From Cladopsammia gracilis (lineage: Eukaryota; Cnidaria; Anthozoa; Scleractinia; Dendrophylliidae): a stretch of DNA of 64,000 nt. The notes beneath the pieces were generated by a model, which worked only from the letters and a program-made list of their open reading frames with translations, had not been told where the DNA came from and did not search any database. Each line of letters starts with the position of its first letter. The stretch's first letter is position 1. Made by a program: the position numbers and the translations under genes. Shown piece after piece: positions 35,591 to 48,200 of this stretch. The stretch lies in NCBI GenBank assembly GCA_022457155.1, contig JAJGOT010000439.1:1-64000 (forward strand), written 5' to 3'.

Positions 35591-36136
35591 GAGCGTTTTC
35601 ACATGACGTCATAAAAATTAAAAAATCTAAAGTATACATCCTATAAAGCTGTTTCTAACATGATATATGGATACCAGTGTTATAATCTTTCACAAAAAGT
35701 TTCTGGTTTTAACGATGTTTTGCTTCCGATTTATAAAGGTTTTAAATGTGTCACGCAATCCGTCACGCTATTTCAAATAAGTGAAAATCAACAAAATTGA
35801 ACCAGTTGCAAGTTATTTTTGAATTATAGATGCTTATGAGCAGATTTAATGGCACTTATAGTGAATACAATATTTTGTGATGAGATTTTTGGTGTAATTA
35901 AGGCTTTGAATTTTTGGCCGCCATGTTGGTGTACCAAAGTGGAACACCAAGATGGCCGCTCCATACATTTCTTACTAAAAATATCTAACACTCGTTCGCC
36001 TATAACTCTTGAACTAAATGCTCTTGCGCTTCAAAATTTGGCCCAGATGTGTAGTTTTACACTCTCTACAATTCCATAAACATTTTGGAATCGAAAACGG
36101 CTTCTGAATTTTGATATGACGTCAGTGAAAACGCTC
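35591..36136. mobile_element. 546-bp MITE with TA target duplication
   Basis: The inverted ends GAGCGTTTTCACATGACGTCA / TGACGTCAGTGAAAACGCTC are flanked by TA. It contains a palindromic GCCATGTTGGTGTACC...GGAACACCAAGATGGC core. A partial relative sits at 500-700. Confidence 0.82.
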
Positions 36137-36199
36137 TATACCGGCAAAATTTTAAACTCAACAAAATTGAGGTCGTACAAATATTAAAAAAGGAGGGAA

Positions 36200-36730
36200 A
36201 AAACGAAATTATTTTAATTAATTTTTTTATTTACATTTTTAAAGTTTACATTCCAAAAAATGATATACAAGGTAACAGTTGCAACCATTATTAGCATAAA
36301 CTTAATCACTTATAACTTAAAATAACTAACATAATAACTAAACACCTTTTACTCTCCGGTCAATAAAACACAAAACAAAGGCAATGTACAAAGGATAAGG
36401 GGAAAAACTCAATAAAGGAAAAATCACCAATTTAAACTGAACTTTCTCACGACACCTGCGGCGGCGTGTTGCATAGATAGACCAAACAAAATTTATTCTG
36501 AAGCAGGGTTAAAGTTAGTATTGTTTGAAGTGTTGAACCAATCCACGACTTGCTGGACAAAACACTTAGTAAATTGGCATTTATGAAAGTATGCTCAATC
36601 GAGTCCAGCTCTCCACAATATAAACAATAGCCATTGTCTTTGATTCCATTTCGAAATAATTCCTTTTTGGTGACAACGCTTCGATGAAGAAACTTGAATT
36701 GAAACTCTCTAGACTTTAAAGTAATATCTA
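36200..36730 (-). pseudogene. LINE retrotransposon 3' end (reverse transcriptase C-terminal region)
   Basis: On the minus strand, from 36720 down, the translation includes FKFLHRSVVTKKELFRNGI, CLYCGELDSIEHTF and related residues, the C-terminal zinc-binding region of non-LTR reverse transcriptases. The frame is then lost. An AT-rich tail ending in AATAAAAAAA-like sequence near 36210 fits a 3' UTR. It is a 5'-truncated dead copy. Confidence 0.72.
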
Positions 36731-39700
36731 TATTATTGCATGGGGAAACGTCCGTGTGTTCTGTGATTGGTCAACATACTTAGATGACACTGAGCACTCC
36801 CGTCATTTTAATATGTAAGCCTCCTTCTGCACAACCTTATGCAAGATATAGAGGGGCTAGTTTGTAAAGAAACTGTGGTGCTGCGTCGGTGTGAGAGTGA
36901 AACACGAAAATTTGTGATCATCAACTGAGTTGACAAGGTAAATTGACTACAGTAGGTAGATTTAAAAGTTGACGTTTCAAGCGCCAGCCCTTCGTAACAC
37001 ACATTTGTCTGGTCTTCAAAATCACTTATCAACTGAGTTGATAAAACCAAATTTTCGTGTTTTGAGTCCAAGGTAAACGGGCTTTGGTTCGTGCAAACAA
37101 GATCGGAACGATGAGAGGGAATCTTTTAGTCGTCCAGTTATTCAAGTACCAGTTTTCGTCAACAGAACACATTTATTCACACTATTTTAATAAAAATAAA
37201 CATAAAGAACTATTAAAAACATCCCTTTTAACAGAACGCAGCGACCAAAATAGCAATGATTTTGTGTTTGCTACTGCCAATATTTTGCACTGACCTTTGG
37301 CAAAAAAAGCTGAATTGGAGAGAAGGTCTGCACACAGTAGGAGCGTGCGCGGCAAACAGGACAAGTCAGTTTCTTTACTATACTGCATGTGCAAATTTAC
37401 TAACTACACTCTTTTAGAGCGTTTCTCGTATAATAACGCTCGTATCATCCAATAGCAACAAAAACGTTCCACATTACTGAGGGAATTTGTTTCGATCTGC
37501 CACAAACTGAACGTGCTCTGATAAAGCGTATTTAATTCTTGTTTATTATAGTGCTTTTCTATACGGGGTGTTTATATTTAAGCTTATGATTAGTAAGAAT
37601 TACTCCTATAACCTTCTTTGAAAATATTCCTTGATGTTTTTCTAACGTGTAACTGATTAAAGCAGCCCGTACATTATTTCTTTGTCCAAAGCAAACGAAT
37701 TTGAGTAAACAAGATAAAGTTGAAAATCTGATTTTGAGTAAGGTGAATAAAAAAAGAAATTTCTTTCTTTAATTTCATGTAAAAAGCTTCATTCAAAATC
37801 ATTTAAAATTATTGAAGATCATTAAAATTTGTAACTAAAACTGATCAAATAGTAATAAAATATAATAGCGCAATCCTAGACCTCAAGAGTTGCAGTTTTA
37901 TAAGGATGATGCGTTAAAATGATTGTTGGATCTTCTGGCCATTTTGGCGAACCATTGAGTGCTGTAGAAGCATTTCATAAAATGGAGCCTCTGTTGGTAA
38001 TCGAATGTGTCGAAACATGGCACCGTGGCAATACGTGTTTTTCACGAAGATTGAAAAAACTATTTAACTATACTGTGAGTGTTATATTGTTGTATATTTT
38101 AAAGATTAACTTTGCTAATCCGCATAAAAAAGGGGAAATCCCACTTCACTGCTTCAAGGAAGTGATATGTATGTCTCGAAATCAGTGTAGATCACTGTGC
38201 TCTAGCAGTCTTACGATGCAAACTTCGCAGGATGCAAAATGTACTGATCTCAGTTTAACTAAATGGTGTAACAAACAGCTGTGGCGGATCCAGATTTGCT
38301 GCTATGGGGAGGGGATTAAAATGTGCCCTATTTTCTTAACCAATTTAGGAGGGGGGCTCCGGGTTCCTTTACTGTGGCACTTTATTTCTGCGGTAGTTTC
38401 ATTTTGCGGATTCGGCGATTTTTTTGTGTTTTGCGGGAACTAATTGTTGCAATTGGGAAGGACTGGTTCTTCTTGCTGGGAATTGATTTCTGCGATGTAT
38501 ATTCATGGTAAATTTTTACGGAGAAACTTTTTGTGGGAATTTATTTTTGCGGATCGTGAAAAATCCCGGCCCGCAAGAATCCCAAAATAACTGTAGATCA
38601 GCCACTGGCAAGGTTTGTTAAAACCTGCCTTTTCATATCTTAAAATGTTTATTATTAAATGACGTTTTTGCGCATAAATGCACAGTCAGTGTTGATTCCA
38701 GTGTCATCTAGGAGTGTTGGCCAATCACAGAGCACACGGAAGTTCCTTAAAAAATATTAAAAATATTGATGTAGTATCGGCAATTCCTGCTTGCTAAGAG
38801 TGAGGTGTTTTTTGCAGAAACCTCACTGATTGTGTAGAAGAACGCCACATAAATTACTGGTGAAACTGCAAAACGAGTTGTTATGTCAAGTCGAAATGTT
38901 ACATAGTTCACGGTATTAAGATCTTTCAGTAAAATCATATTAAATATATATATATCCATGTGTCACATGAGGAGCACGTGATCTCTAGATGTGATTCGAC
39001 TTGTTGCACTACTGTAAAGTTTGCCGTTGGACATTTTGACAAGGCGTTTCTTCGTCATGCTGTTTCTTGTGATTTGCTTCATCTCCTGCTTTCAGGGAAC
39101 AATTCAAAATGTTGTCAACCCTTACGGTCTGAACCAAAATGGGTAAGTGACTGCCATTCGGCACTGTATTTAAACTACACTGTTGAGAAAAAGAGGGAGG
39201 AGTATAAGTAAAACTTGGGGGAAGCATCTGTGAACTGTGCTCTTCACTATGCTAATGTGATTGTGAATAAAACCATGTGTAGAAAACTTAGAGTTAGCAT
39301 CAAAGAAAACGTTATCAGTTGTTGTACTTTTCTTACTAATTTCTCTACGATGCAGATACTTTCCCATTATCTTTAAAAGATTAGTTCACTTTTCTTCCTG
39401 AAAGACTGATCAAGCTCTTTAAACGGAAACTCTACCTCCATAATCCGGACATATTTAAAATACGAAAAAAAAAAAGTCTACTTAATTTAGTTCCAACGAA
39501 ACAGGGGTACCCAGTAAAGAAATTAAAAAAAAGAGTCCCTGTACAGCTGTATTTGTTTTTTTTTTGTGTGTGTGTCGTTTTGCGGCCTTCGAAGGGCCAG
39601 CATTTCTGCAAACTAACCAAGTTTGATCCCTCGGTTTCCTTTGCTTAATTTAATGGGCAGAATTGAAATTTTAAGAAGATCTTGTTGCCTTTCTGGCAAT

Positions 39701-40933
39701 CCTAGCTGACCTTTTTTCCTACCCAAAATGACATTTTTATCCTTCAGATGTAAATTTGGACTGTAACGAAAGTGCGGGTGACATTTTTCGATCAAAATTA
39801 AGTCCGTCTATCCGAAACAAGAATTCCACAGAAACCATCCGCTGGGCACCCTGCTACATTTCAAGTATTTTACCATTGATTCCTATATTTCGACCAGACT
39901 GAGAGCTCTGTATGATGTATAATATTCATGAAGACCTGTTTGTCATGGACGCTCAAGAGTTCATGACGCCACTTCAAAAGAGATCACGACATGTAAATAA
40001 ATGTATTCAACAGAAATTTTTATTAACTGGACATTCATTAGACATTTTTCTACGTTTCTAATCAATTTTTTTTCAAGTTTTTCCAACGTTCTTAATCTAA
40101 TTTGTTTATAGCACGGTATTTAATTATTTTAGACACTCACTTGAATCTTCAGTGTCAATCTACTAACTATTAACTTCACCTGATTCTGATTTTCGAATAA
40201 AATTGGGTTGAATATTTTCCATCAAAATTTAAAGATTCGCGTTACTTTCTAATATATATAGTTAGCCTTAGCCTAACAGCGTCGCCCTTTGAAGAACCTC
40301 TGAACAAGCTTAACTAAGATGAAACGTAACTTAGGTGAAAGGTCGGAAGCACAAGAATTAAGATTGACGACCGGGCTATATTTCAATTTTAGCAATTCTC
40401 AAAAACAGTATTATCCGACCGTCTGCACAGTACATTTAGACCGTACAAAAGTTCACAAAAACAACTTTTTCTCCGTCTAGAATAACTATTACGACTATTT
40501 TCTGAATAAAATACAATTGTTGCTTGTCAAAAAATGCCTGAGAAAGTGATTTGGAAATCAAAATTGCAAAAATACACAAACATATTTGCATAAGGCGACG
40601 CGAGTATAAAATCTAAGTTTTGTTTTGTTTACATAAAATCGCTTTTCAATCTATGCAATGAATGAACAAACACATAAAAATGGATAACACAACCTTCTTT
40701 CGAAAAATTTTATTCAAATCTCCATTAGTTTATGTTAAAAAGCATAACGCGTACCATTTTAATATAGCGCATCAAGCTGCCTTCGATGAAATTCAAGAAA
40801 TCGATACAACTGAAGTTAAGCTCGTTTTAATTAAAATAATTCTCCAAAACTACACAAGAACAGAAAGAAAAAGTCAATCACAGATTGATATCAACATAAA
40901 TTCCCATCGAAAAATGTAATCTGTTCAGTTTAC

Positions 40934-41084
40934 CTTTGAGTCCCTCGCTTGCTTGTTTAATAATTCTCTCGCATTGAAATGAAGTTCCTCGAAGCAAGAT
41001 TTTATCCCAGAAAGCTCTTCCTTTTCTACTAAAGCGGCTTCTGAGTATCCCTCAATTAGTATCCCTGTCTTGAGTAGCAAACCG
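40934..41084 (-). CDS. Candidate protein-coding exon in tandem unit copy 1, gene unknown
   Basis: A minus-strand open frame of about 50 codons ends exactly at a donor (CTCAAAG|GTAAAC). It reads as a plausible helical protein segment containing TGILIEGYSEAALVEKEEL, unlike the AT-rich noise around it. An in-frame stop lies just upstream of 41084, so the exon start must be internal; no ATG is evident. Upstream (41200-41300) is CG-rich with a GACGTC motif, as in a promoter. No partner exon was found downstream, so it may be a relic of a duplicated gene start. Confidence 0.35.
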
Positions 41085-41889
41085 CGAAAAAATGCAGAGA
41101 AATAACGACTTTACTTGTCCGCTAAACACTGACCAGCGAAAGATCCAAACTTTTTAAAACATGTTTACCGAGCTGACGGCTGTGTAGCCGCGCGAAAAAC
41201 AAAGCCTCAAAGATCCCGGATGTTGATGACGTCGTACGCGCATGTTTAGCTCAAAGCGTACGGCGGGCGTTCGGCGGGCAGACAACGCGCCCGCGAAACA
41301 TTCCGCTAGCCATGACCATGAAAAATGACGGGCATGGTTCTATGAGTATGGTGCTGCGCAGCCAGGCCTTCGGCCTGGCAAGTGCTCCGCTATTAATTCG
41401 TCGATGCCAGTGTTTTCCTGACAAATTGAAACATTATTTTCACCATATATTATACACATGGCATAAAACTACATTCCTTGAAGGTTTCATCCTGTTTGCT
41501 TCACCAGATTGCAGTTGATGTGATCACAAGCAATGTCTTAAATATGCTCATTTTACTCACAGAAGTAACACTTTAGTCAAGTCGTGTTTGATAGACGGGG
41601 TTTATCCCTAAGAGGTACCAATTTTAATACAGCATATGTCATTTTCTTCATATATTTTTGGCTCAATACCCAAAAAGTTACAGCGATAATTCTATGATAG
41701 TCATTTTAGATTGTAGTACCCTAATTGGGTACCAATATACAAATGTTTACCCCTAAAAGTTACATTGAGCACACCCTGTCTTTTTTTATGGAAGCTCCCC
41801 CCCACCCCCCCCCCCCCCCCCCCACAGACTTATGCCCCTTGCACAGAAGCAAAGTTGTTTAATCTCTGTAGGGACACGCTCATGATTTG

Positions 41890-42010
41890 AGGAATATTTT
41901 TGAAGTCGTTCCAAAACCGTGCCGCACGTATTGTATCTGATGTAAAACCTCGGCTCGTAAGTCCAAAGAGTTCATTTCGATCACAACTTCAGAACACAAG
42001 AGAAGCAACG
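41890..42010 (+). pseudogene. LINE reverse transcriptase fragment (copy 1)
   Basis: The frame contains FQNRAARIVSD, matching the common LQNRAARxI motif near the C-terminal end of CR1/Jockey-type reverse transcriptases, then FRSQLQNTREATFQRIM. It is isolated, without flanking domains. Confidence 0.55.
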
Positions 42011-45000
42011 TTCCAAAGGATCATGTATTTTTGGCTAGCATATTTCATGCAAAATTTCTTTAAAATTCATATGTTATCATGGTTGTTGTTTTACCACTGT
42101 ATCACATAACTCAAAATTGGCCTCTAGTGTCAGCATATCAACAAGGGCCAGCAAACAATTTTAATTCTAATCACCTGGAAAGTATCGTTTATTTTTTGAT
42201 TATCTTACAAGGCTCACATTTCGAGTTTAAGTGGCTCAAGAAAGCAAGTGGAAGTTCGGTATACATTAATGAATTGTTTACTGTATAACGGTAGTCAATT
42301 TAAATTATATAGCCTATGTACAGTTCCTTTGCGGCTGGGAGCACCGAGATGCGGCTGTATTCACAGGCGAGTGAAATTAAGGCATCAGTTTCTTTTTGGA
42401 TGTATTTGAAATAATGGGAAACTATTGTTAAAGTATTGTTTGAGAGCAATTTCGAAATATAGTGAAAATTAGAATATCGAATAACTGCACAACCGTATGC
42501 AAGATATAGAGGGGCTAGTTTGTAAAGAAACTGTGGTGCTGCGTCGGCGCGAGAGTGAAACACGAAAATTTGTGATCATCAACTGAGTTAACAAGGTAAA
42601 TTGGCCACAGTAAGCAGATTTAAATGTTGACGTTTCAAGCGCCAGCCCTCCCGTAAGATATGTCTGGTCCTCGAATTCACTTAGACAAGTGACAAACGCT
42701 CGAAACGTTAGCTTTTGATTATTTTTACGGTGGCAAATTTACCTTATCAACTGAGTTGATGAAACCAAATTTTCTTGTTTTGAGTCCAAGATAAACTTGC
42801 TTTGGTTCGTGCAAACAAGATAGAAACGATGAGAGGGAACTTTTTGGTCGTCCAGTTATTCACGTACCAGTTTTCGTCAACAGAACACATTTATTCACAC
42901 TATTTTAATAAAAAATACACATGAAGAATTATTAAAAACATCCCCTTTAACAGAATGTAGCGACCAACATGGCAATGATTTTTGTGTTTTCTACCGCCAA
43001 TATTTTACATTGACCTTTGGCAAAAAAAGAAAATGAGTTGGAGAGAGAGTCTGCACACAGTAGGAGCGTGCGCAGCAAACAAGACAAAACAGTTTCTTTC
43101 CTATACTCTGCAAATTTACTAACTACACTCTTTTAGAGCGTTTCTCGTATAATAACGCTCGTATTATCGAATAGCAACAAAAACGTTGCACGTTTACTGA
43201 GGGAATTTGCTTCGATTTGCCACAAACTAGTGAACGTGCTCTGATAAAGCGTATTTAATTATTGGTTATTATAGTGCTTTTCTGTGTTTATATTTAAGAT
43301 TATAATAAGTAAGACTTACTCCTATAATCTTCCTTGAAAATAATCTTTGACAATGTTTTCCTAACGTGTATTAAATTAAAGCAGCCCGTACATTATTTCA
43401 GTGTCCAAAGCAAACGAATTTGAGTAAACCAGGAGAAAGTTGAAAATCTGTTAACGAACAAGGTGAATACAAAAGAAATTTCTTTCTTTAATGTAAAAAG
43501 CTTCATTCAAGATTATTAAAGATCATTAAAACTTGTAATTAAGACTGATCAAACAGTAATAAAATATAATAACGCAATCCTAGACCTCAAGAGTTGCAGT
43601 TCTATAAGGATGATGCGTTAAAATGATTGTTGAACCTTCTGGCCATTTCGGCGAATGATTGAGTGCTGAAGAAGCATTTCATAAAATAGAGCCTCTGTTG
43701 GTAATCGAATGTGTCGAAACATGGCACCGTGGCAATACCTAGCTGTTTTTCACGAAGATTGAATAAACTATATAACTATACTGTGAGTGTTATATTGTTG
43801 TATATTTTGAAGATTAACTTTGCTAATCCGCATAAAACAGAGGAAATCCCACTTCACGGCTTCAAGGAAGTGATCTTTATGGTTCGAAATCAGTGTAGAT
43901 CACTGTGCTGTAGCAGTCTTACGATGCAAACCTCTCAGGATGCAAAATGTACTGATCTCACTTTAACTAAATGGTGTAACAAACAGCTGTGGCGGATCCA
44001 GATTTGCTGCTATGGGGAGGGGATTAAAATGTGCCCTATTTTCTTAACCAAATTAGGAGGGGGTCTCCGGGCCAATTTACTATGGCACTTTATTTCTGCT
44101 GAAGTTTCATTTTGCGGATTAGCGATTTTTTTGTCTTTTGCGGGAACTAATTGTTGCGGTTGGGAAGGACTAATTTTTCTTGCTGGGAATTGATTTTTGC
44201 GATTTGCAGGTGTGACAACCAATCCATTTCCATAAATGGATGGAAGAAATGCAGAGTCACAGATGTATATACGTGGGGTAAATTTTTACGGAGAAACTTT
44301 TTGTGGGAATTTATTTTATGCGGGAATTTATTTTTGCGGATCGTTAAAAATCCCGGCCCGCAAGAATCCCAAAATAACTGTAGATCAGCCACTGGCAAGG
44401 TTTGTTAAAACCTGCCTTTTCATATCTTAAGATGTTTATTATTAAATGACGTTTTTGCGCATAAATGCACAGTCAGTGTTGATTCCAGTGTCATCTAGGA
44501 GTGTTGGCCAATCACAGAGCACACGGAAGTTCCTTAAAAAATATTAAAAATATTGATGTAGTATCGGCAATTCCTGCTTGCTAAGAGTGAGGTGTTTTTT
44601 GCAAAAACCTCACTGATTGTGTAGAAGAACGCCACATAAATTACTGGCGAAACTGCAAAACGAGTTGTTATGTCAAGTCGAAATGTTACATAGTTCACGG
44701 TATTAAGATCTTTCCGTAAAATCATATTAAATATATATCCATGTGTCACATGAGGAGCACATGATCTCTAGATGTGATTCGACTTGTTACACTACTGTAA
44801 AGTTTGCCGTTGGACATTTTGACAAGGCGTTTCTTCGTCATGCTGTTTCTTGTGATTTGCTTCATCTCCTGCTTTCAGGGAACAATTCAAAATGTTGTCA
44901 ACCCTTACGGTCTGAACCAAAATGGGTAAGTGACTGCCATTCGGCACTGTATTTAAACTACACTGTTGAGAAAAAGAGTGAGGAGTATAAGTAAAACTTG

Positions 45001-46716
45001 GGGGAAGCATCTGTGAACTGTGCTCTTCACTATGCTAATGTGATTGTGAATAAAACCATGTGTAGAAAAATTAGAGTTAGCATCAAAGAAAACGTTATCA
45101 GTTGTTGTGCTTTTCTTACTAATTTCTCTACGATGCAGATACTTTCCCATTATCTTTAAAAGATTAGTTTACTTTTCTTTATGGAAGACTGATCAAGCTC
45201 TTTAAACGGAAACTCTACCTCCATAATCCGGACATCTTTAAAATACGAAAAAAAAGTCTACTTAATTTAGTTCCAACGAAACAGGGGTACCCAGTAAAGA
45301 AATTAAAAAAAAAGAGAGAGTCCCTGTACAGCTGTATTTGTTTTTTTGTTTTTTTTTTGTGTCGTTTTGCGGCCTTTGAAGGGCCAGCACTGCAAACTAA
45401 CCAAGTTTGATCCCTCGATTTCCTTTGCTTAATTTAATGGGCAGAATTGAAATTTTAAGAAGATCTTGTTGCCTTTCTGGCAATCCTAGCTGACCTTTTT
45501 TCCTACCCAAAATGACATTTTTATCCTTCAGATGTAAATTTGGACTGTAACGAAAGTGCGGGTGACATTTTTCGATCAAAATTAAGTCCGTCTATCCGAA
45601 ACAAGAATTCCACAGAAACCATCCGCTGGGCACCCTTCTACATTTCAAGTATTTTACCATTGATTCCTATATTTCGACCAGACTGAGAGTTCTGTATGAT
45701 GTATAATATTCATGAAGACCTGTTTGTCATGGACGCTCAAGAGTTCATGACGCCACTTCAAAAGAGATCACGACATGTAAATAAATGTATTCAACAGAAA
45801 TTTTTATTAACTGGACATTCATTAGACATTTTTCTACGTTTCTAATCAATTTTTTTTCAAGTTTTTCCAAAGTTCTTAATCTAATTTGTTTATAGCACGG
45901 TATTTACTTTTTTAGACACTCACTTGAATCTTCAGTGTCAATCTACTAATTATTAACTTCACCTGATTCTGATTTTCGAATAAAATTGGGTTGAATATTT
46001 TCCATCAAAATTTAAAGATTCGCGTTACTTTCTAATATATATAGTTAGCCTTAGCCTAACAGCGTCGCCCTTTGAAGAACCTCTGAACAAGCTTAACTAA
46101 GATGAAACGTAACTTAGGTGAAAGGTCGGAAGCACAAGAATTAAGATTGACGACCGGGCTATATTTCAATTTTAGCAATTCTCAAAAACAGTATTATCCG
46201 ACCGTCTGCACAGTACATTTAGACCGTACAAAAGTTCACAAAAACGACTTTTTCTCCGTCTAGAATAACTATTACGACTATTTTCTGAATAAAATACAAT
46301 TGTTGCTTGTCAAAAAATGCCTGAGAAAGTGATTTGGAAATCAAAATTGCAAAAATACACAAACATATTTGCATAAGGCGACGCGAGTATAAAATCTAAG
46401 TTTTGTTTTGTTTACATAAAATCGCTTTTCAATCTATGCAATGAATGAACAAACACATAAAAATGGATAACACAACCTTCTTTCGAAAAATTTTATTCAA
46501 ATCTCCATTAGTTTATGTTAAAAAGCATAACGCGTACCATTTTAATATAGCGCATCAAGCTGCCTTCGATGAAATTCAAGAAATCGATACAACTGAAGTT
46601 AAGCTCGTTTTAATTAAAATAATTCTCCAAAACTACACAAGAACAGAAAGAAAAAGTCAATCACAGATTGATATCAACATAAATTCCCATCGAAAAATGT
46701 AATCTGTTCAGTTTAC

Positions 46717-46867
46717 CTTTGAGTCCCTCGCTTGCTTGTTTAATAATTCTCTCGCATTGAAATGAAGTTCCTCGAAGCAAGATTTTATCCCAGAAAGCTC
46801 TTCCTTTTCTACTAAAGCGGCTTCTGAGTATCCCTCAATTAGTATCCCTGTCTTGAGTAGCAAACCG
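46717..46867 (-). CDS. Candidate exon in tandem unit copy 2
   Basis: Appears identical to 40934-41084, including the GTAAAC donor and the CG-rich upstream segment. Identity alone does not show selection because the duplication is recent. Confidence 0.33.
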
Positions 46868-47658
46868 CGAAAAAATGCAGAGAAATAACGACTTTACTTG
46901 TCCGCTAAACACTGACCAGCGAAAGATCCAAACTTTTTAAAACATGTTTACCGAGCTGACGGCTGTGTAGCCGCGCGAAAAACAAAGCCTCAAAGATCCC
47001 GGATGTTGATGACGTCGTACGCGCATGTTTAGCTCAAAGCGTACGGCGGGCGTTCGGCGGGCAGACAACGCGCCCGCGAAACATTCCGCTAGCCATGACC
47101 ATGAAAAATGACGGGCATGGTTCTATGAGTATGGTGCTGCGCAGCCAGGCCTTCGGCCTGGCAAGTGCTCCGCTATTAATTCGTCGATGCCAGTGTTTTC
47201 CTGACAAATTGAAACATTATTTTCACCATATATTATACACATGGCATAAAACTACATTCCTTGAAGGTTTCATCCTGTTTGCTTCACCAGATTGCAGTTG
47301 ATGTGATCACAAGCAATGTCTTAAATATGCTCATTTTACTCACAGAAGTAACACTTTAGTCAAGTCGTGTTTGATAGACGGGGTTTATCCCTAAGAGGTA
47401 CCAATTTTAATACAGCATATGTCATTTTCTTCATATATTTTTGGCTCAATACCCAAAAAGTTACAGCGATAATTCTATGATAGTCATTTTAGATTGTAGT
47501 ACCCTAATTGGGTACCAATATACAAATGTTTACCCCTAAAAGTTACATTGAGCACACCCTGTCTTTTTTTATGGAAGCTCCCCCCCCCCCCCCCCCACAG
47601 ACTTATGCCCCTTGCACAGAAGCAAAGTTGTTTAATCTCTGTAGGGACACGCCATTTG

Positions 47659-47785
47659 AGGAATATTTTTGAAGTCGTTCCAAAACCGTGCCGCACGTAT
47701 TGTATCTGATGTAAAACCTCGGCTCGTAAGTCCAAAGAGGTCATTTCGATCACAATTTCAGAACACAAGAGAAGCAACGTTCCAA
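47659..47785 (+). pseudogene. LINE reverse transcriptase fragment (copy 2)
   Basis: Duplicate of 41890-42010, with the same QNRAARIVSD motif and a few substitutions. Confidence 0.55.
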
Positions 47786-48200
47786 AGGATCATGTATTTT
47801 TGGCTAGCATATTTCATGCAAAATTTCTTTAAAATTCAAACGTTATCATGGTTGTTGTTTTACCACTGTATCACATAACTCAAAATTGGCCTCTAGTGTC
47901 AGCATATCAACAAGGGTCAGCAAGCAATTTTAATTCTAATCACCTGGAAAGTATCGTTTATTTTTTGATTATCTTACAAGTTTAAGTGGCTCAAGAAAGC
48001 AAGTGGAAGAAGCGGTAGTCAATTTAAATTATATAGCCTCGCTTTACGTCTGGGAGCACCGAGATGCGGCTGTATTCACAGGCGAGTGAAATTAAGGCAT
48101 TAGTTTCTTTTTGGATGTATTTGAAATAATGGGAAACTATTGTTAAAGTATTGTTTGAGAGCAATTTCGAAATATAGTGAAAATTGGAATATTGAATAAC

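Larger units (their letters stand above)
36827..42484. repeat. Tandem unit copy 1 (about 5.66 kb)
   Basis: The start aligns with 42485 and 48201 (CTGCACAACC..TATGCAAG..ATAGAGGGG). The right two-thirds (about 39.0-41.9 kb) is nearly identical to copy 2. The left part (36.8-38.5 kb) is clearly more diverged and lacks a 60-70 bp piece present at 44206-44270. ORFs in it, including a 174-codon plus ORF at 37919-38443, are not conserved intact in all copies. Confidence 0.9.
42485..48200. repeat. Tandem unit copy 2 (about 5.72 kb)
   Basis: Nearly identical to copy 1 over 44.6-47.9 kb and to copy 3 over 42.5-44.8 kb, so the identity is mosaic. It contains the uninterrupted target for both the FB-2 insertion (around 44800-44815) and the 60720 MITE (around 47355). 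Confidence 0.9.

Noticed and set aside
37919..38443. 174-codon ORF in tandem unit copy 1
   Set aside because: Shifted or broken at its start in copy 2 and stopped in copy 3; composition is like the noncoding surroundings.
39613..39795. 60-codon minus ORF kept at 45397 and 59908
   Set aside because: Retention is explained by recent duplication; no splice context or recognisable motif.
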